DNA of 64,000 nucleotides from Phaeodactylum tricornutum CCAP 1055/1 (GCF_000150955.2 NC_011670.1:1035766-1099765); one strand, 5' to 3'. Numbered from the stretch's first letter, positions 10,154 through 22,687 are shown. The notes: generated by a model not told the origin, from the letters alone. Numbers and translations: made by a program.

Positions 10154-11458
10154 CTAGCTTTTGCTTCCTAGACGAGCAGCGTCGGCGCTAGGATAGTACG
10201 GCTGGGTGGACCCAATCGTTCGTTTGGCGGCATCTCTACCTGTTCCACGGAGCGGCCCGCCTCCAGGCCGAGGAACGCTCGAAGTAGCTGCACTTGAATA
10301 ATTGTCTGGTCGTCTGGAAATCTGCTGCTTTCGAGCGACTGCGATGGCCGCTACTTCGGCCGAAGGTTTGGCCACTACTAACCCTTTGGGTAGCGGTTTT
10401 TTAAAAGCCCCACCGGGAGGCGCCGCAGGCCGGACAATTGTCGTTATCGTTTCATGGTTCCCACCTCCTTTTCGTCCAACGCTTAAATCAGAAATGTCGG
10501 CTTCTCCTCTTTTTGAAGACCTGGCCCACCTAACGCTGATGGTCCGACCTAAAAGCTCTTTGCGATTCATGGAGGCAATTGCTAATTCAGACGCTTCAGG
10601 CTGTGTGTACTCTACAAAAGCCTGTCCTCGCTCGGACTGGATCCGAATCGACACAATCTCGCCAAAGGAATAAAACTGATCACGGACATCCATTTCAGTC
10701 ATGTCCGGAAAAGGGGAATCTCCCTGGAAACGGACGTAGAGAGTGGCTTTAGCTTTGTCGTAACCTTCCTCCTCGTCTTGTTTCTGCTGTTCTTCTTCTT
10801 GCCGACGCTTTCTACCTAGAATCTTGTTAGCAACCGGGTCGCTACTTCCATAGAATCTGTCCTTGGTAGACTGCTTCGACATGGGATCATTGCGATCCCG
10901 AGGCATTTCGTGGCGAAATGGACAATCAGCACCGCGATCGCATTCGCCCCGAGCGAAAAAGCTACATAGTTTGGGTAAATTGCGTTCGTACCGAGGTTCC
11001 ATTCGAGACATGTCATTCAGCTTCGCATGAGCTAGTTCATTGGTATCACCTAACGCATTGTTGCCTTGTTCCAAAGCTCGGTTCTGTTGTGCCGTGTACC
11101 AAGAACGGTTCGCCATACTCTGTGGGACTGCCGATACGGCTGATGCACTGCCTGCTTCCCGCAGGACACGATCGCGAACTTTGACGGGAAGACCATACTG
11201 TAAGTCATAAATGCACACTTGACAGACGTTTTTGGCTTGCGCACATGATCGACATATCTCAACTCGCTTGAGGCGTCCTTTCGTGCCGGCCTGCCATGCA
11301 AATACCGTGAATGGAGCCTCACAAATTTGACACTTTTTGCCGTGGCGTTCTTTCGTCATGCGCACGTAAGGATTGTCTCCGAGGCAGGTCTCACAGACGA
11401 GGGGAAACTCAGTTTCTTCCCAAGCTTGTTTGACTTCGTCTCGTTTAACCGATGCCAT
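10154..11458 (-). CDS. RBM22: Pre-mRNA splicing factor RBM22 / SLT11 (ECM2) homologue
   Basis: RBM22 (yeast Cwc2 and Ecm2/Slt11) sits in the NineTeen-related core of the active spliceosome and touches U6 snRNA. The protein is 434 residues from the ATG at 11458. It has an N-terminal zinc-binding Torus region with paired cysteines (CETCLGDNPYVRMTKE, CQICEAPFTVFAW, CRSCAQAKNVCQVC), a CCCH zinc finger (LCSFFARGECDRGADCPFRH, about residues 165-190) and one RRM (from TLYVRFQGDSPF to SVRWA). The tail is basic and low-complexity. A longer frame starts upstream at 11632, but conservation begins at MASVKRDEVKQAWEETEFP. A GAACTGTGAA word is about 240 bp upstream. Confidence 0.95.
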   Translation of the reverse strand: MASVKRDEVKQAWEETEFPLVCETCLGDNPYVRMTKERHGKKCQICEAPFTVFAWQAGTKGRLKRVEICRSCAQAKNVCQVCIYDLQYGLPVKVRDRVLREAGSASAVSAVPQSMANRSWYTAQQNRALEQGNNALGDTNELAHAKLNDMSRMEPRYERNLPKLCSFFARGECDRGADCPFRHEMPRDRNDPMSKQSTKDRFYGSSDPVANKILGRKRRQEEEQQKQDEEEGYDKAKATLYVRFQGDSPFPDMTEMDVRDQFYSFGEIVSIRIQSERGQAFVEYTQPEASELAIASMNRKELLGRTISVRWARSSKRGEADISDLSVGRKGGGNHETITTIVRPAAPPGGAFKKPLPKGLVVAKPSAEVAAIAVARKQQISRRPDNYSSAATSSVPRPGGGPLRGTGRDAAKRTIGSTQPYYPSADAARLGSKS

Positions 11459-11917
11459 GGCTACAAGGCCGCTCGATGTTGAAGTGCGATAGAGTGTGGG
11501 ATGTACAAAGAGATCGTGGATCCGTTCGCCGGAGAGCCTTTGACGATGATCTTGTTCCAGGAGATGCAAGCAAGGCAATCCCAGAAAAATTGAACCGTGT
11601 CGACTGTAACTGATCAAGGGAAAACAAACCACAGGAGCCGCTTCCGTCTGTTCTTATACCGCTTGAGTCATACCTGCGACCAAATAGTTTACGTGAACTG
11701 TGAACAGCTACCATACTACAAATTGTAATCTCATCACGTCTGTCTGTATTTTCCGGGTTTCCAAGATTCAGCCGTCAGAATTTCGACGTGCGGACGAGTG
11801 TTCCCCCAACATGTTTCTTGTATACTCGTCCGTGTCCCGAAGTCCCCTCCAGGACGGACACTCCGATCCTACGCATTCTCTCATCGTTGCAGACGCTGAC
11901 AGCCCAGTCGTCCAACC

Positions 11918-12316
11918 ATGATGCTCTCTTCTTTTTCTTCTTTCAGCCGCCTGTGTCTCCGCAAGTCTCCCTTTCTTTGCGCTCCTGGCCAAGTCCAATC
12001 CGTCTCGAAAGCTACGATACCGAGCATGATGACAAATCAACAACAGCACTACTACCACATCGATGCAAAGCCCAACGTACCGCACTCTTTGGAACGCCTA
12101 CTGCGTGTTCGGCGTCCCCTAGAGCCATGGTTTGTAGAGCACCCCTGCACTCCGCAAACACTTGGCTTTGTGGATTTTGATGACGTTCCACAAGCTCCCG
12201 TGGAAATGATGAATCGCAACGCTCGCCGCGGAAAACGGGCGAACAAAGGCAAACGTCCCGTCTCCCGTCAAAGGCGGCGTTCTAAGAAGAGAGCTTTTGG
12301 AAACCACCGCCGGTAA
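11918..12316 (+). CDS. Small basic protein, likely mitochondrial (possible ribosomal protein)
   Basis: A single exon encodes 132 residues and lies in a gap that fits a gene, ending 34 bp from the convergent RING1-like gene. The first 35 residues (MMLSSFSSFSRLCLRK and on) are rich in Ser, Arg and hydrophobics without acids, as in a mitochondrial presequence. The middle is globular (LERLLRVRRPLEPWFVEHPC). The last 33 residues are strongly basic (NKGKRPVSRQRRRSKKRAF), as in small organellar ribosomal proteins. I do not recognise the family; ribosomal function is inference from composition. Confidence 0.55.
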   Translation: MMLSSFSSFSRLCLRKSPFLCAPGQVQSVSKATIPSMMTNQQQHYYHIDAKPNVPHSLERLLRVRRPLEPWFVEHPCTPQTLGFVDFDDVPQAPVEMMNRNARRGKRANKGKRPVSRQRRRSKKRAFGNHRR

Positions 12317-12350
12317 CTTAACCCGTAAAGGAGTTCGGATTTTATAAACA

Positions 12351-13746
12351 CTAGTCCTCCTCTGAACGTCTTATCCGTTTCGCCTTTAGTCTAAAATAGA
12401 GCTTCAAATAGTCACGATCCGGTCGTTTGTGAAGGGATCGCGTCTTGGAGACGGTCTCCAAACTCCATTCTTCCTGGAGAATTACCTGTCCACGAGTAGA
12501 AACTATCTCAAAAATCTCGTCAACTTTTTCCAGCTTCTGCTTCAGAAATTCATGAAGAAGAGCAATCGTAGCTTCGCCGCTCAGCCGTAGGAAGGGTAGT
12601 TCCAGAGAATCTACCCGCGTTTCCCCTCTAGCGCGAATTAATTCCAAGCCCACGATTGAATGCGAACAGGATTTCGTTATTTGTCGCGGCGCTTCGTCCT
12701 TTTGTTCCTCTCGACTGTCATCCGTTTGTAGCGCTCGCTCGCTTCGTTTGCGATGAATTGCCTGCTGAAGGGTAGACTTTTCGACCGCTGCTGGTTTTGA
12801 ATCCTCTTCTTCTTCACCATCTTGGTCCTCCGCAAAGACGTGGTCCCCCAATATTGAATTTACTATGCGGTCAAAATCTGGGTCGGCCGCTAGACTACGT
12901 TTGGATGGAACAGCTGCTCGACTATATTAGGCCAAAAATTGAAAGGAGACGATTGACTTTAGAAAATGGAGCATGCAATTGAAAGCTAGCCGTACAGGAA
13001 ATGCTTTCACATACCATATGGGGCACTCATTCCGGCCCATACGCAATGATCTTTCAATACAGTCTGCATAGGCACACAGAACGAAATGTTAGAAAACGTT
13101 CGCTACCAACGACGAGACTCACGTCGGGCAGATACCAACCTTCACAAAACCGATGCAAGCATTCTACCACTGTCCTAGTACTTCGAATATAGTCCAAACA
13201 GATTGCACATCGGAACTCAGCATTTAGAGCCTTCAAAGACCGCTGAATTCGGCCAGTCAACAGAGGACGAGGCCTTCGATGCAGCTCAAACAGTGTGAGT
13301 TCATCCAAGCGATCCGGCTCCTGATAATCAGAGTTTGGATGAAAGTATCCTTCCTCATCGTCACTCGAGTCGGAGGATGCCGTATGCTTCGACCCGGGGT
13401 TTTGCTTCTTGAAGAAAGATCCTCCTTCCAATTCCGTCGTCGCAACAGAGTCGTGATCGTGACTACTATCTTCGTCACCGTATTCGTCTTCGTCCTCGGA
13501 GGAAAACGAGTTCGCATCCTCCGTGGGAGTCCAAAGTCCTTTTACATGGTCCCAATCCATATTAAAGGGGGTGCGACCCTGGGGACGAATATAGTGGCCA
13601 TCGTCGTTTTGGCGTGGAGGTTTGTTCGGAACGATACAGCCGCTCTCGGTGAAGCGGCCCGTGAGCGAACGACGGCGTCTCGAACCGCTCTCTACGCGTG
13701 CCGCCGTGTCGTGACTTCGCTCGTCTTCATCCTCGGACGATTGCAT
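12351..13746 (-). CDS. RING1-type Polycomb E3 ubiquitin ligase (RING + RAWUL)
   Basis: The model joins 13746-13140, 13063-13015 and 12921-12351 (introns of 76 and 93 nt; phases agree) into 408 residues. The N-terminus is acidic and Ser-rich. A C3HC4 RING is complete: Cys180, Cys183, Cys196, His198, Cys201, Cys204, Cys216 and Cys219. It is preceded by RSLKALNAEFRCAICLDYI and followed by SKRSLAADPDFDRIV, the hallmark of RING1/PSC proteins. The C-terminus (about 305-400; LRLSGEATIALLHEFLKQKL, ending LKLYFRLK) looks like a RAWUL ubiquitin-like fold. RING1 proteins monoubiquitinate histone H2A in Polycomb repressive complex 1. It is head-to-head with LSm6. Confidence 0.8.
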
Positions 13747-14179
13747 CTTGTATCGGTCAAACTCACTATGATTCTACACCGGTACTTTGTCTCGAAAACA
13801 GCAGTGTTTGAACCGTGAATATTCAGAGTCGCAGTGAAGTAACAAAGTAACGTATCTACCGTTGATGTCGTTGACTGTGAAATAGGGGTGGGGCACGGTA
13901 TGGGGGAACCTAAAGCGATGCGCTTCCAGTGATATCAGTTCACGAGCGGGACTGATTTTTTGTAGGAACCTTACCATACAGTTACAGCTAATTGTCAGCC
14001 AGAAGAGACGGAGACGATACAGTATTGGCAAACCGCTACGTTTCATAGGCCAACCAACGCCAAAAGGAGGAACGGAACGCTCACGCAATTTGATCCAGTA
14101 GTGGCGGCATCTCAAGAGTCAGCCCGCTTGTCTTGGCTGTCAAAGTCTATCCTTTTACTGGCGTGCCATTTCTCTCACC

Positions 14180-14681
14180 ATGACTTCTGAAGCAGCATCC
14201 ACTGATCCCATAGCCTTTAATGTAGCCGAGGATACAAAGGTGAGTAATCCCAAGCACGATGCGTTCGAACAAATGGGTTCTGGTCCTCCTCGGCACTCAC
14301 CATAGTGAGCGCTCCCTGTCCGACAACATTGGTAAATATGATGTGACCCCAAGCCTACTGAGTCTCCCCCGCCCAAGAAGCGTTCGCCATCCGATTTTCT
14401 CAAGTCGGTGTTGGGTCGCCCCGTGCAGGTGAAGTTGAATTCGGGCATTGAATATCGGGGGATTTTGGCTTGTCTCGATGGCTATTTGAATATTGCCATG
14501 GAGCAGACGGAGGAATACGTCGACGGACAGCTGCAAGCAAAGTATGGGGACTGCTTTATCCGGGGAAATAATGGTAAGGTGAAGCAGTGTGTGATCGATT
14601 TCTACAGAATCGCTAATCTCATACTTTGTGTTTTGCCTCTATTGGCACACAGTACTTTTCATTTCCACCCAAAAAAGATGA
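14180..14681 (+). CDS. LSM6: U6 snRNA-associated Sm-like protein LSm6
   Basis: LSm6 is part of the LSm2-8 ring on U6 snRNA and the LSm1-7 ring in mRNA decay. The model joins 14180-14239, 14354-14573 and 14653-14681 (introns 114 and 79 nt), 102 residues. The core VLGRPVQVKLNSGIEYRGIL and ACLDGYLNIAMEQTEEYVDG is almost identical to the animal protein. The last exon supplies VLFISTQKR, the expected end (animals have VLYISTQKRRM). The Sm2 motif RGNN spans the third-exon junction. The second exon could also start at 14363, nine bases later. The N-terminal extension with PTESPPPKKRSPSDFLKS is longer than in animals. Confidence 0.92.
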
Positions 14682-14798
14682 TCGAGGCACTGAGATGACA
14701 GTAGAAAGTAAACGAAAACTACAACACCTTTACACTCCTTTTCGCTTGTACAAAGAAATCTTTATTTTGCCACACTAACTGTAATCGATCTGAAACAT

Positions 14799-16710
<1,912 letters not shown>

Positions 16711-18217
16711 TCACCAACGACCACAACGACCGCCTCCGCTGGACCCGCCACTAAAACTGCTTTTGATCCCAACACCGCGGGCAGAGCTCCCCACACCAGA
16801 CACCGGATCACTGCTTATAAAAGTGGGATCCTGTACCAACATTCCGTTGTAATCATTCTGTGACCACTGCTGAATTTGGTGAGGCCCAATGATCTGAGGA
16901 AACTGGTATCCTAGCTGCGTGAGACGAAAACTGCGTTCACGATTGTGGAGATTAAGAAATCGCTCTCCTTCCGCAGCCAAGCCTCGATGTCCAATACTGT
17001 CATCAAGATCATCACTGACAACCCGACTTGACCGCCGTGAGAGTGACTGAGTATTTCTGGCTGTTGTGAGGTCTTCCCCCATGCCTACATCTTGCTGGCA
17101 AATAGGGCATTTGGTAACCTGACCTTGACCTTTGCTTGCCCATTCTAGCCAACAATTATGGTCAAAGACGTGTCCGCAGCGCAGTAGTTTGATTGGGAGA
17201 TTATCGGAGCCCAATTGTTCCGGGGTACGGGTGCTGGTGGTGGCATGATCTGGGAATGGTTCGAGACAGATTGGGCATGACGTCGCACAGAAACGACCTT
17301 GCAGCGCTTCAGCTCGCGCACGATCCATTTCTGACAGATGACTGCGAACCTTGGCATATTCTCTCTGTTTTTTGGTTTGTACATGGATATTCCTGCCTGC
17401 AAAAACTAAAAAAACAGCGACCCAACAGAGACCGCCGTACCTGGTAATATAGTCGTTGATCAGTTCCCATGTGTGCGGCTTGCCATACTGAATAAGAAAT
17501 TCAAACTCTTCCACAGCGCTCAAAATGGCCTCTTCGAATTTCTTCTCTTGTAACAGCGGTTTCATCTTGTTCATAGCCCGATCCAATCGACGATCGGTCA
17601 AAATTGTTTTAAGTGCTGTTCCACGTGAAACATAGATCACACGATCTAAATCGGAAAGAAACAATAAAATACCGGTTCCTCCACAGCTGTTAGTAACTCC
17701 TACTCCCCACTCATTATGCAGTGATCTTGCAAATACTTCCGCAGCGCGTTCATGTTGTTTGCTGTTCATTTCGAATTCGAGGAGGTCCATCTATAATAAG
17801 GTTGAAGCATCAGCCAGCGCAACATAGGAATGGTGCAGGAAGGCGCTGGCGACGCACCTGCTTTACGAGAGCCACTGCTATCTCAATATTTATCACTCTC
17901 CCTTTTATTCCTTCGACGTTGCTTTCTGCTTTACAGGGGAGTACAAATTCACGGCTAGTCTTCAATACACGATCGACACGCTCAACTTCACTGTCGTTCA
18001 AAATCCCGTCTGGATCACAAAGTTTCTCAGAAGTTGTCCGACACACTGTTGGATACTCGAAAGGGGAAGGGTATTGGGAATACCTCCACGGGGCGATGCT
18101 GTCCAGCCCCGCTGCCCGTGCAAAAGATGCTGAGTATGCGCTGACGGCTAGAAATTCATTGAAAGCAACAGTAGCAAGGAGGAGTGAAAAAACACCACAA
18201 TGCCCTCTTGTCTTCAT
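16711..18217 (-). CDS. TPM-domain membrane protein with C-terminal RING-H2 finger
   Basis: The model joins 18217-17858 and 17790-16711 (67-nt intron, phase 0), 479 residues. An N-terminal signal peptide (GVFSLLLATVAFNEFLAVSA) is followed by a TPM domain that spans the intron: CDPDGILNDSEVERVDRVL before it and AAEVFARSLHNEWGVGV, GILLFLSDLDRVIYVSRGTA after it. A single hydrophobic segment lies at about 240-254. A RING-H2 finger follows at about 292-355 (CPICLEPF, LRCGHVFDHNCWLEW, CPICQ). The tail is Ser/Gly-rich, ending SSGGGRCGRW, like the GGxSS tails of TPM proteins. The lumenal TPM plus cytosolic RING suggests a membrane E3 ligase in the endomembrane system; that role is inference. Confidence 0.75.
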
Positions 18218-18547
18218 AGTGGCTTGAATTCTTGCGTTGTAAGCAGCGGAAAGCTACAAAAGCGTTTTTCTTTGCGTCTTACATAAACTGCAAGCATGAA
18301 ATTACGTTGGTGACAATGAATGCGCTGTGCTTCATGTCCTGGTCTCGTTTCCTCGAGCAGTCGTGCACAGTCGGTTCCACACGTTGTTACTTCCGTGACT
18401 TGCTACTCTCTAGTAGTAGTAGTTGTCTTCCATGTCAAATTTACATTGGGGCGACCGATTTTGTCGCCATCCAGTACCACTCTGATCCGTGTTGTCAATC
18501 TTGAATTTCAAAAAGTCATAGTAATCTCCGCGAACGCACAGAAACAG
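18218..18547. other. Intergenic, left flank of MITE
   Basis: These are about 330 bp upstream of the TPM-RING gene. Short frames have no family signal. A (TAG) microrepeat lies near 18411-18422. Nothing else is seen. Confidence 0.5.
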
Positions 18548-18820
18548 TGATAAATTATAGCCACACAATGCTACAATTTGATACTACGTTGTAGATAGAA
18601 TTGCTTAGCCTTAGCATTGTTTGTTGGAACATCTATCTAGGATTCACTAGCTCTAGATCTTGGCCTCGTTGCCATTTCCTTTTTCCTGGCTCTGTCGTAG
18701 GACAGACGCAGTGGCCAGATCTGTATCCTAGATAGATGTTCCAACAAACAATGCTAAGGCTAAGCAATTCTATCTACAACGTAGTATCAAATTGTAGCAT
18801 TGTGTGGCTATAATTTATCA
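18548..18820. mobile_element. Fold-back MITE with perfect 96-bp terminal inverted repeats
   Basis: Positions 18548-18643 and 18725-18820 are perfect reverse complements of each other (96 bp each by reading), starting TGATAAATTATAG and ending CTATAATTTATCA. The spacer is 81 bp and adds a short imperfect extension of the stem (AGATCTTGGCC against GGCCAGATCT). ACAG lies directly outside both ends, a possible 4-bp target duplication. There is no transposase frame. This fits a non-autonomous fold-back element. The identity of the arms suggests recent insertion or ongoing arm conversion. Confidence 0.75.
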
Positions 18821-19112
18821 ACAGGAAACAATCAGAGCGCGGGATTATACTTCTTTGCAATATGATGGTGCACTATGCTTTACAGTTACTTTGATCTACT
18901 GTACGCGCTTGGAATAAATTCTAACTTTTAATAGTCACTGGCTTAGCTGCGTTGCTGACGCTTATGGTTAAGTGTGGTCGCACCCGGCTGTCAATAGTTT
19001 TTTTGGTTTATGAGATGGTTGTGCATTTTACGGTATGTCCGTCTTATGCTACCCGGTGTGCTCTGCCATTCTTACCATGGGAAAGCTTTTGTAGCTGCAT
19101 TGGAACCAATAC
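18821..19112. other. Intergenic, right flank of MITE
   Basis: These are about 290 bp between the fold-back element and the 3' end of the leucine-rich-repeat gene. A TTTACAGTTAC word lies near 18879. No gene is supported. Confidence 0.5.
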
Positions 19113-20663
19113 TCAGGAAAGCAATCGAGACTTCAAATCCAGTACGTCACAATGTTGCTGCAGGTAGACAAAGAGCAAGTGTGGCAAGATCTCTTTCTTT
19201 TCTATGGAAATCAATTCGCGCAAAGTAAAATCAAGCGCAGCAAGCCGAGTCTCAAACGTTTCATGAAAAAAAGCAATGCCACGTGCGCGATACTTGTTCA
19301 TCCTCAGATGACAGTAGACCTGATGAAGTATTGTGGTGTCCCAGTCCTCCGCAGATATTTCGATAGTCTCGAGAACTTTGTTTTCTTGAACAAGTTCAAG
19401 CAGCTTTTTGCTTCGATAGATTGGTTGCTTCCCCAGCATTTTGAGGGAAAGAATTTTGAGGCTAGGATGATTGGATATGGCATGTATCAATTGATCAAAT
19501 TCTTTGTCTGAGAACTGATTGTGAATCTGAGACGATACATTGAGTTCGTTCAAACTTTTGTTTGAGAGTAATCCCATAATCAGGCCGGGAGGGAATCCAC
19601 GGCAGCAGTAACGAAACTTTCGGAGCGTCCGGCACTGTACTATTTGTTTAAGAATGGCGGTAGGTACATTGCTTTGGGACAAATCAATGTACTCGAGACT
19701 TGTATTGACACTCAAATACTGCAGAACGGCACAGGAATCGGACCTTGTCAGTCCTTGCAACTTCAGTATACGAAGCGACCTTGTTTGCTGCAAGTACACA
19801 CTAAACGCAAGCCATGCCTCATGAGATAGTTCACAGAAATGCGCCTTAAATTTTATGAGTCTCGAAGATGAGCTTGTGTCGAGCGAATTCACAAGAGATT
19901 TGCCTCCATCCACAAATCTAGTTGCATGACCTAGATATAGACTTTGTAGACCTGCAGAAGCAATGCATTGAGATTGCTCCACAGACCAAAGACTTCCAGA
20001 TAAATAGAGCTTGGATACCGAGCCTCCTTTCCGTACCAGGCGAAGAAAAACATTTTGAGATATCGGATAGGACATCGGAAAGCCAAATCCCTTCACCAAA
20101 AAAACGAAGTCCGGCGCATCTTTCTGCAGCAAAGCTACCAGATCATCCACCACCAAGCGAGCGTGTTCCCAAAACGTGGAAAAGATAAGGATTCGCTCTG
20201 AATTGATGAGATTGTGAGGACTCCTGGAGTGCGGAACACCAATCTGAGCACACATTAGGTACCCGCCAAGAAGCAGCCCAGCTCTATCCAAATTATAGTA
20301 GACAGAGGAAGACATTATGAAACAAGCAGGAGTTATCCAGAGAACAGACATGTGGTTGAGAAAGCCATGAAGGCCACAAAATGAAAGCCTCTTTTGATCC
20401 GTCAAGTTTTGGAAGCTATCTGTCAGAACAAACTCTTCGAGCATTGGCCAGTCGTTCAATTCACTCCCCGACGCTGTCCACTGCGATGCGAAATCGAGAA
20501 GACTTTGGTGAGCCATAAATATGGACTGGCTTCCTTCCATTTTCTCCGTATGGTGGTTGACTGTGAGTGTTGCTTGCAATACACTCTCGAGAGATATGAT
20601 ATTGTGGTTTGATTCAGTTTCTGGTTTTTTCCAACAGCCTACAAAATATATGGCCTTCGTCAT
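19113..20663 (-). CDS. Leucine-rich-repeat (RNI-like) protein
   Basis: A single exon encodes 516 residues. The C-terminal half has repeats of the ribonuclease-inhibitor type, for example SLRILKLQGLTRSDSCAVL, SLEYIDLSQSNVPTAILKQI, SLNELNVSSQ and SLKILSLKML, spaced about 24-30 residues apart. The N-terminal half has no recognised domain, and no signal peptide or clear membrane span is seen. Such proteins are usually intracellular scaffolds; the partner cannot be told from sequence. The ATG at 20663 is used because it is the first in the frame; the start is not otherwise supported. Confidence 0.65.
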   Translation of the reverse strand: MTKAIYFVGCWKKPETESNHNIISLESVLQATLTVNHHTEKMEGSQSIFMAHQSLLDFASQWTASGSELNDWPMLEEFVLTDSFQNLTDQKRLSFCGLHGFLNHMSVLWITPACFIMSSSVYYNLDRAGLLLGGYLMCAQIGVPHSRSPHNLINSERILIFSTFWEHARLVVDDLVALLQKDAPDFVFLVKGFGFPMSYPISQNVFLRLVRKGGSVSKLYLSGSLWSVEQSQCIASAGLQSLYLGHATRFVDGGKSLVNSLDTSSSSRLIKFKAHFCELSHEAWLAFSVYLQQTRSLRILKLQGLTRSDSCAVLQYLSVNTSLEYIDLSQSNVPTAILKQIVQCRTLRKFRYCCRGFPPGLIMGLLSNKSLNELNVSSQIHNQFSDKEFDQLIHAISNHPSLKILSLKMLGKQPIYRSKKLLELVQENKVLETIEISAEDWDTTILHQVYCHLRMNKYRARGIAFFHETFETRLAALDFTLRELISIEKKEILPHLLFVYLQQHCDVLDLKSRLLS

Positions 20664-22000
20664 TTACATTAACGGTTATAAGGCTCTTTTCAAGAGTCCA
20701 TGCTTTACGTTAGAATCATTTGTCACAGACGTCTAGTAGATTTTGATAAGGCTATTTTCGATGACTGGTACAAAAGTGAAGCAGCGTCTACATCAACTGT
20801 AAAAAATTGACACTGAACAAAAGAGAGGTAGCTGGATGTGTTCACTGTCAATATGCGATCCTAATTTTTTCACAATGACAGCACGCACCTCGGCATCATT
20901 TTTTATACACGAAACGGGTGTAATAACATTATGTGCATCACTACGAAACTAGAAACAGCCGGAAGTAACTGTAGTCCTTTGAAAGGAATCTCTGAATCTT
21001 TGCCATGTCTTGTGCGCAAGGGAGCCTGTCAAGGACTGATAGAGTGCCAAGGTTTCTTTGGTAGCTGCCAAAGCAAGAACGTAACACAATACCGGCAGGC
21101 CATCTCGCTCTAGTTTTAAATGCTTTGTGTGCACTTGGTACCATTACGGAGTTGCATACTATTTACTTGTTCTTCCTAACACGCATTGTCTATCAGTATG
21201 AGGATTTTTAATTTCTAGCGTCGTAGCATTGTCCAATGTAACCAAACCATCTACTCGGAACGGTGCTAGAAAAACCATAGTAGATACGAAAAAATCGGCT
21301 GTCGAAAATAAGTGTAAGGTACCATGGAATTGGATCAGGGAGCGCTATCCCCAAATCACGATTTTGACCGAGTCGCACCAACAGTCAATGTAAGGTATAT
21401 TCACTGTAAGCATTTTCACGTGCAGCTATATCTTGACTGTTAGCAAGCAAATACACCCAAAAGCATGCCGTATATTTTTCCCTCTGTAGATAAGGCACTA
21501 CAGATGCATCTAGAGCGGCAATTCCTTGTGCTCCAAGCAAACAATGAGCGTCGCCATCCAAATAGCAACAACAGATCTATGAACCTTTCCAGGCATTGGA
21601 ATATAGACAACTTAGCTCTGATAGACAAGTGAAACGAAAGAAAGGAATAGAGCGCAAACTGTTCATTGAACTTGACGCTGCCGGCTTACTACATCTATTA
21701 TAGAACTGTGATTCTAAGCAATGCCGTGTTTTTACAAGGTTGGACAAGCAGGAGTAGATGGATGTTCAAGGGTAAAATCAGCGAAGAAACCGCGTTTGAT
21801 GGCTGCGAAACAATAAAGAAAATGGAAAACGCACCCAACAGGCAATCCTATGCTTTGCGCTCTGTGCAAGGACCCACAGTCAAGACTATTATAGCCTTTA
21901 CCTGTGGGATGTATTGATTGTCAGCTGAAATGAATGCCCTTCTGTTATCTCTTCATTCTACTGCTATTAAATCCAGTCTTCCGCCTACACATTGCCCGAG
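20664..22000. other. Long intergenic stretch, no gene seen
   Basis: About 1.3 kb. Short overlapping frames show no conserved blocks. Recurrent ACTGT words are frequent (near 20799, 20846, 21381, 21404, 21433, 21881). It lies between the starts of one gene and the 3' end of RPB5. Confidence 0.45.
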
Positions 22001-22687
22001 CTACATGCAGATTCTATATGTGACGTAGCGACCGGCAGTTTCCGACGGTCGAATAATTTTTACCACTTGGCCCCGTCTCATTCCGTAGTAGCGCGCGACT
22101 GGGTCGTTGGATTGAATTCTAGGAAGCTGACTGTCCTTCAGTCGGTATCGTTTCAGCAATTCATTCTTCTCATTAGGAGTCAAAACTTGATGCACAGGAA
22201 CAAGCTGATGCTTCGTGATATCAACCAGCAGCTCCGATTCCTTAAAGTGCTCGATACGGAACGAGTCACTCATCTCTTGAACCGCTTGTTTCGCAAATGG
22301 GGTTATATCTACCCGAAGAATTATAATGGCGTTCGACACAGACTCCGCACGCATACGATCAGTGTACACCTTTATTGGCTTCACTCCTACCTTTTCGTCT
22401 TCAGGAAAGAATATGAAAAGCTGGTTTGTGTCATCGTCGGCTTTTTCGACCAGAATTGTGAGATTCTCTCTACTTGGATATTCGCCAAATCGCTCTTTAA
22501 ATGCCGATGGGGTGATCTCCCGAAGTGTCTTCGGTACCATATAACCACGCTTGTCAAGCATGTTTGCAATCGTGCGATATACCCGGAACAATCTTGCAGC
22601 CTCCGGAGTGAGACCACCTTGGATCGTTGGGGCTGCAAGCGCCAGCGCTGGGCTGACGTCTCCTGTTCCATCAATTACATCGGTCAT
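22001..22687 (-). CDS. RPB5: DNA-directed RNA polymerases I, II and III subunit RPABC1 (RPB5)
   Basis: RPB5 is shared by the three nuclear RNA polymerases and forms part of the lower jaw. The protein has 228 residues from the ATG at 22687. The jaw-side N-terminal domain has LFRVYRTIANMLDKRGYMV. The conserved C-terminal assembly domain has HQLVPVHQVLTPNEKNELL, LPRIQSNDPVARYYGMRRGQ and VVKIIRPSETAGRYVTYR. The frame is open upstream, but conservation and length fit this start. The extra ~25 residues at the N-terminus are variable and Ala-rich. Confidence 0.96.
   Translation of the reverse strand: MTDVIDGTGDVSPALALAAPTIQGGLTPEAARLFRVYRTIANMLDKRGYMVPKTLREITPSAFKERFGEYPSRENLTILVEKADDDTNQLFIFFPEDEKVGVKPIKVYTDRMRAESVSNAIIILRVDITPFAKQAVQEMSDSFRIEHFKESELLVDITKHQLVPVHQVLTPNEKNELLKRYRLKDSQLPRIQSNDPVARYYGMRRGQVVKIIRPSETAGRYVTYRICM

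Noticed and set aside
13279-13818. Plus-strand 179-codon open frame
   Set aside because: It is antisense to the acidic first exon of the RING1-like gene, which has a complete RING.
18411-18422. TAG triplet run as a microsatellite
   Set aside because: Only four units; too short to be notable.
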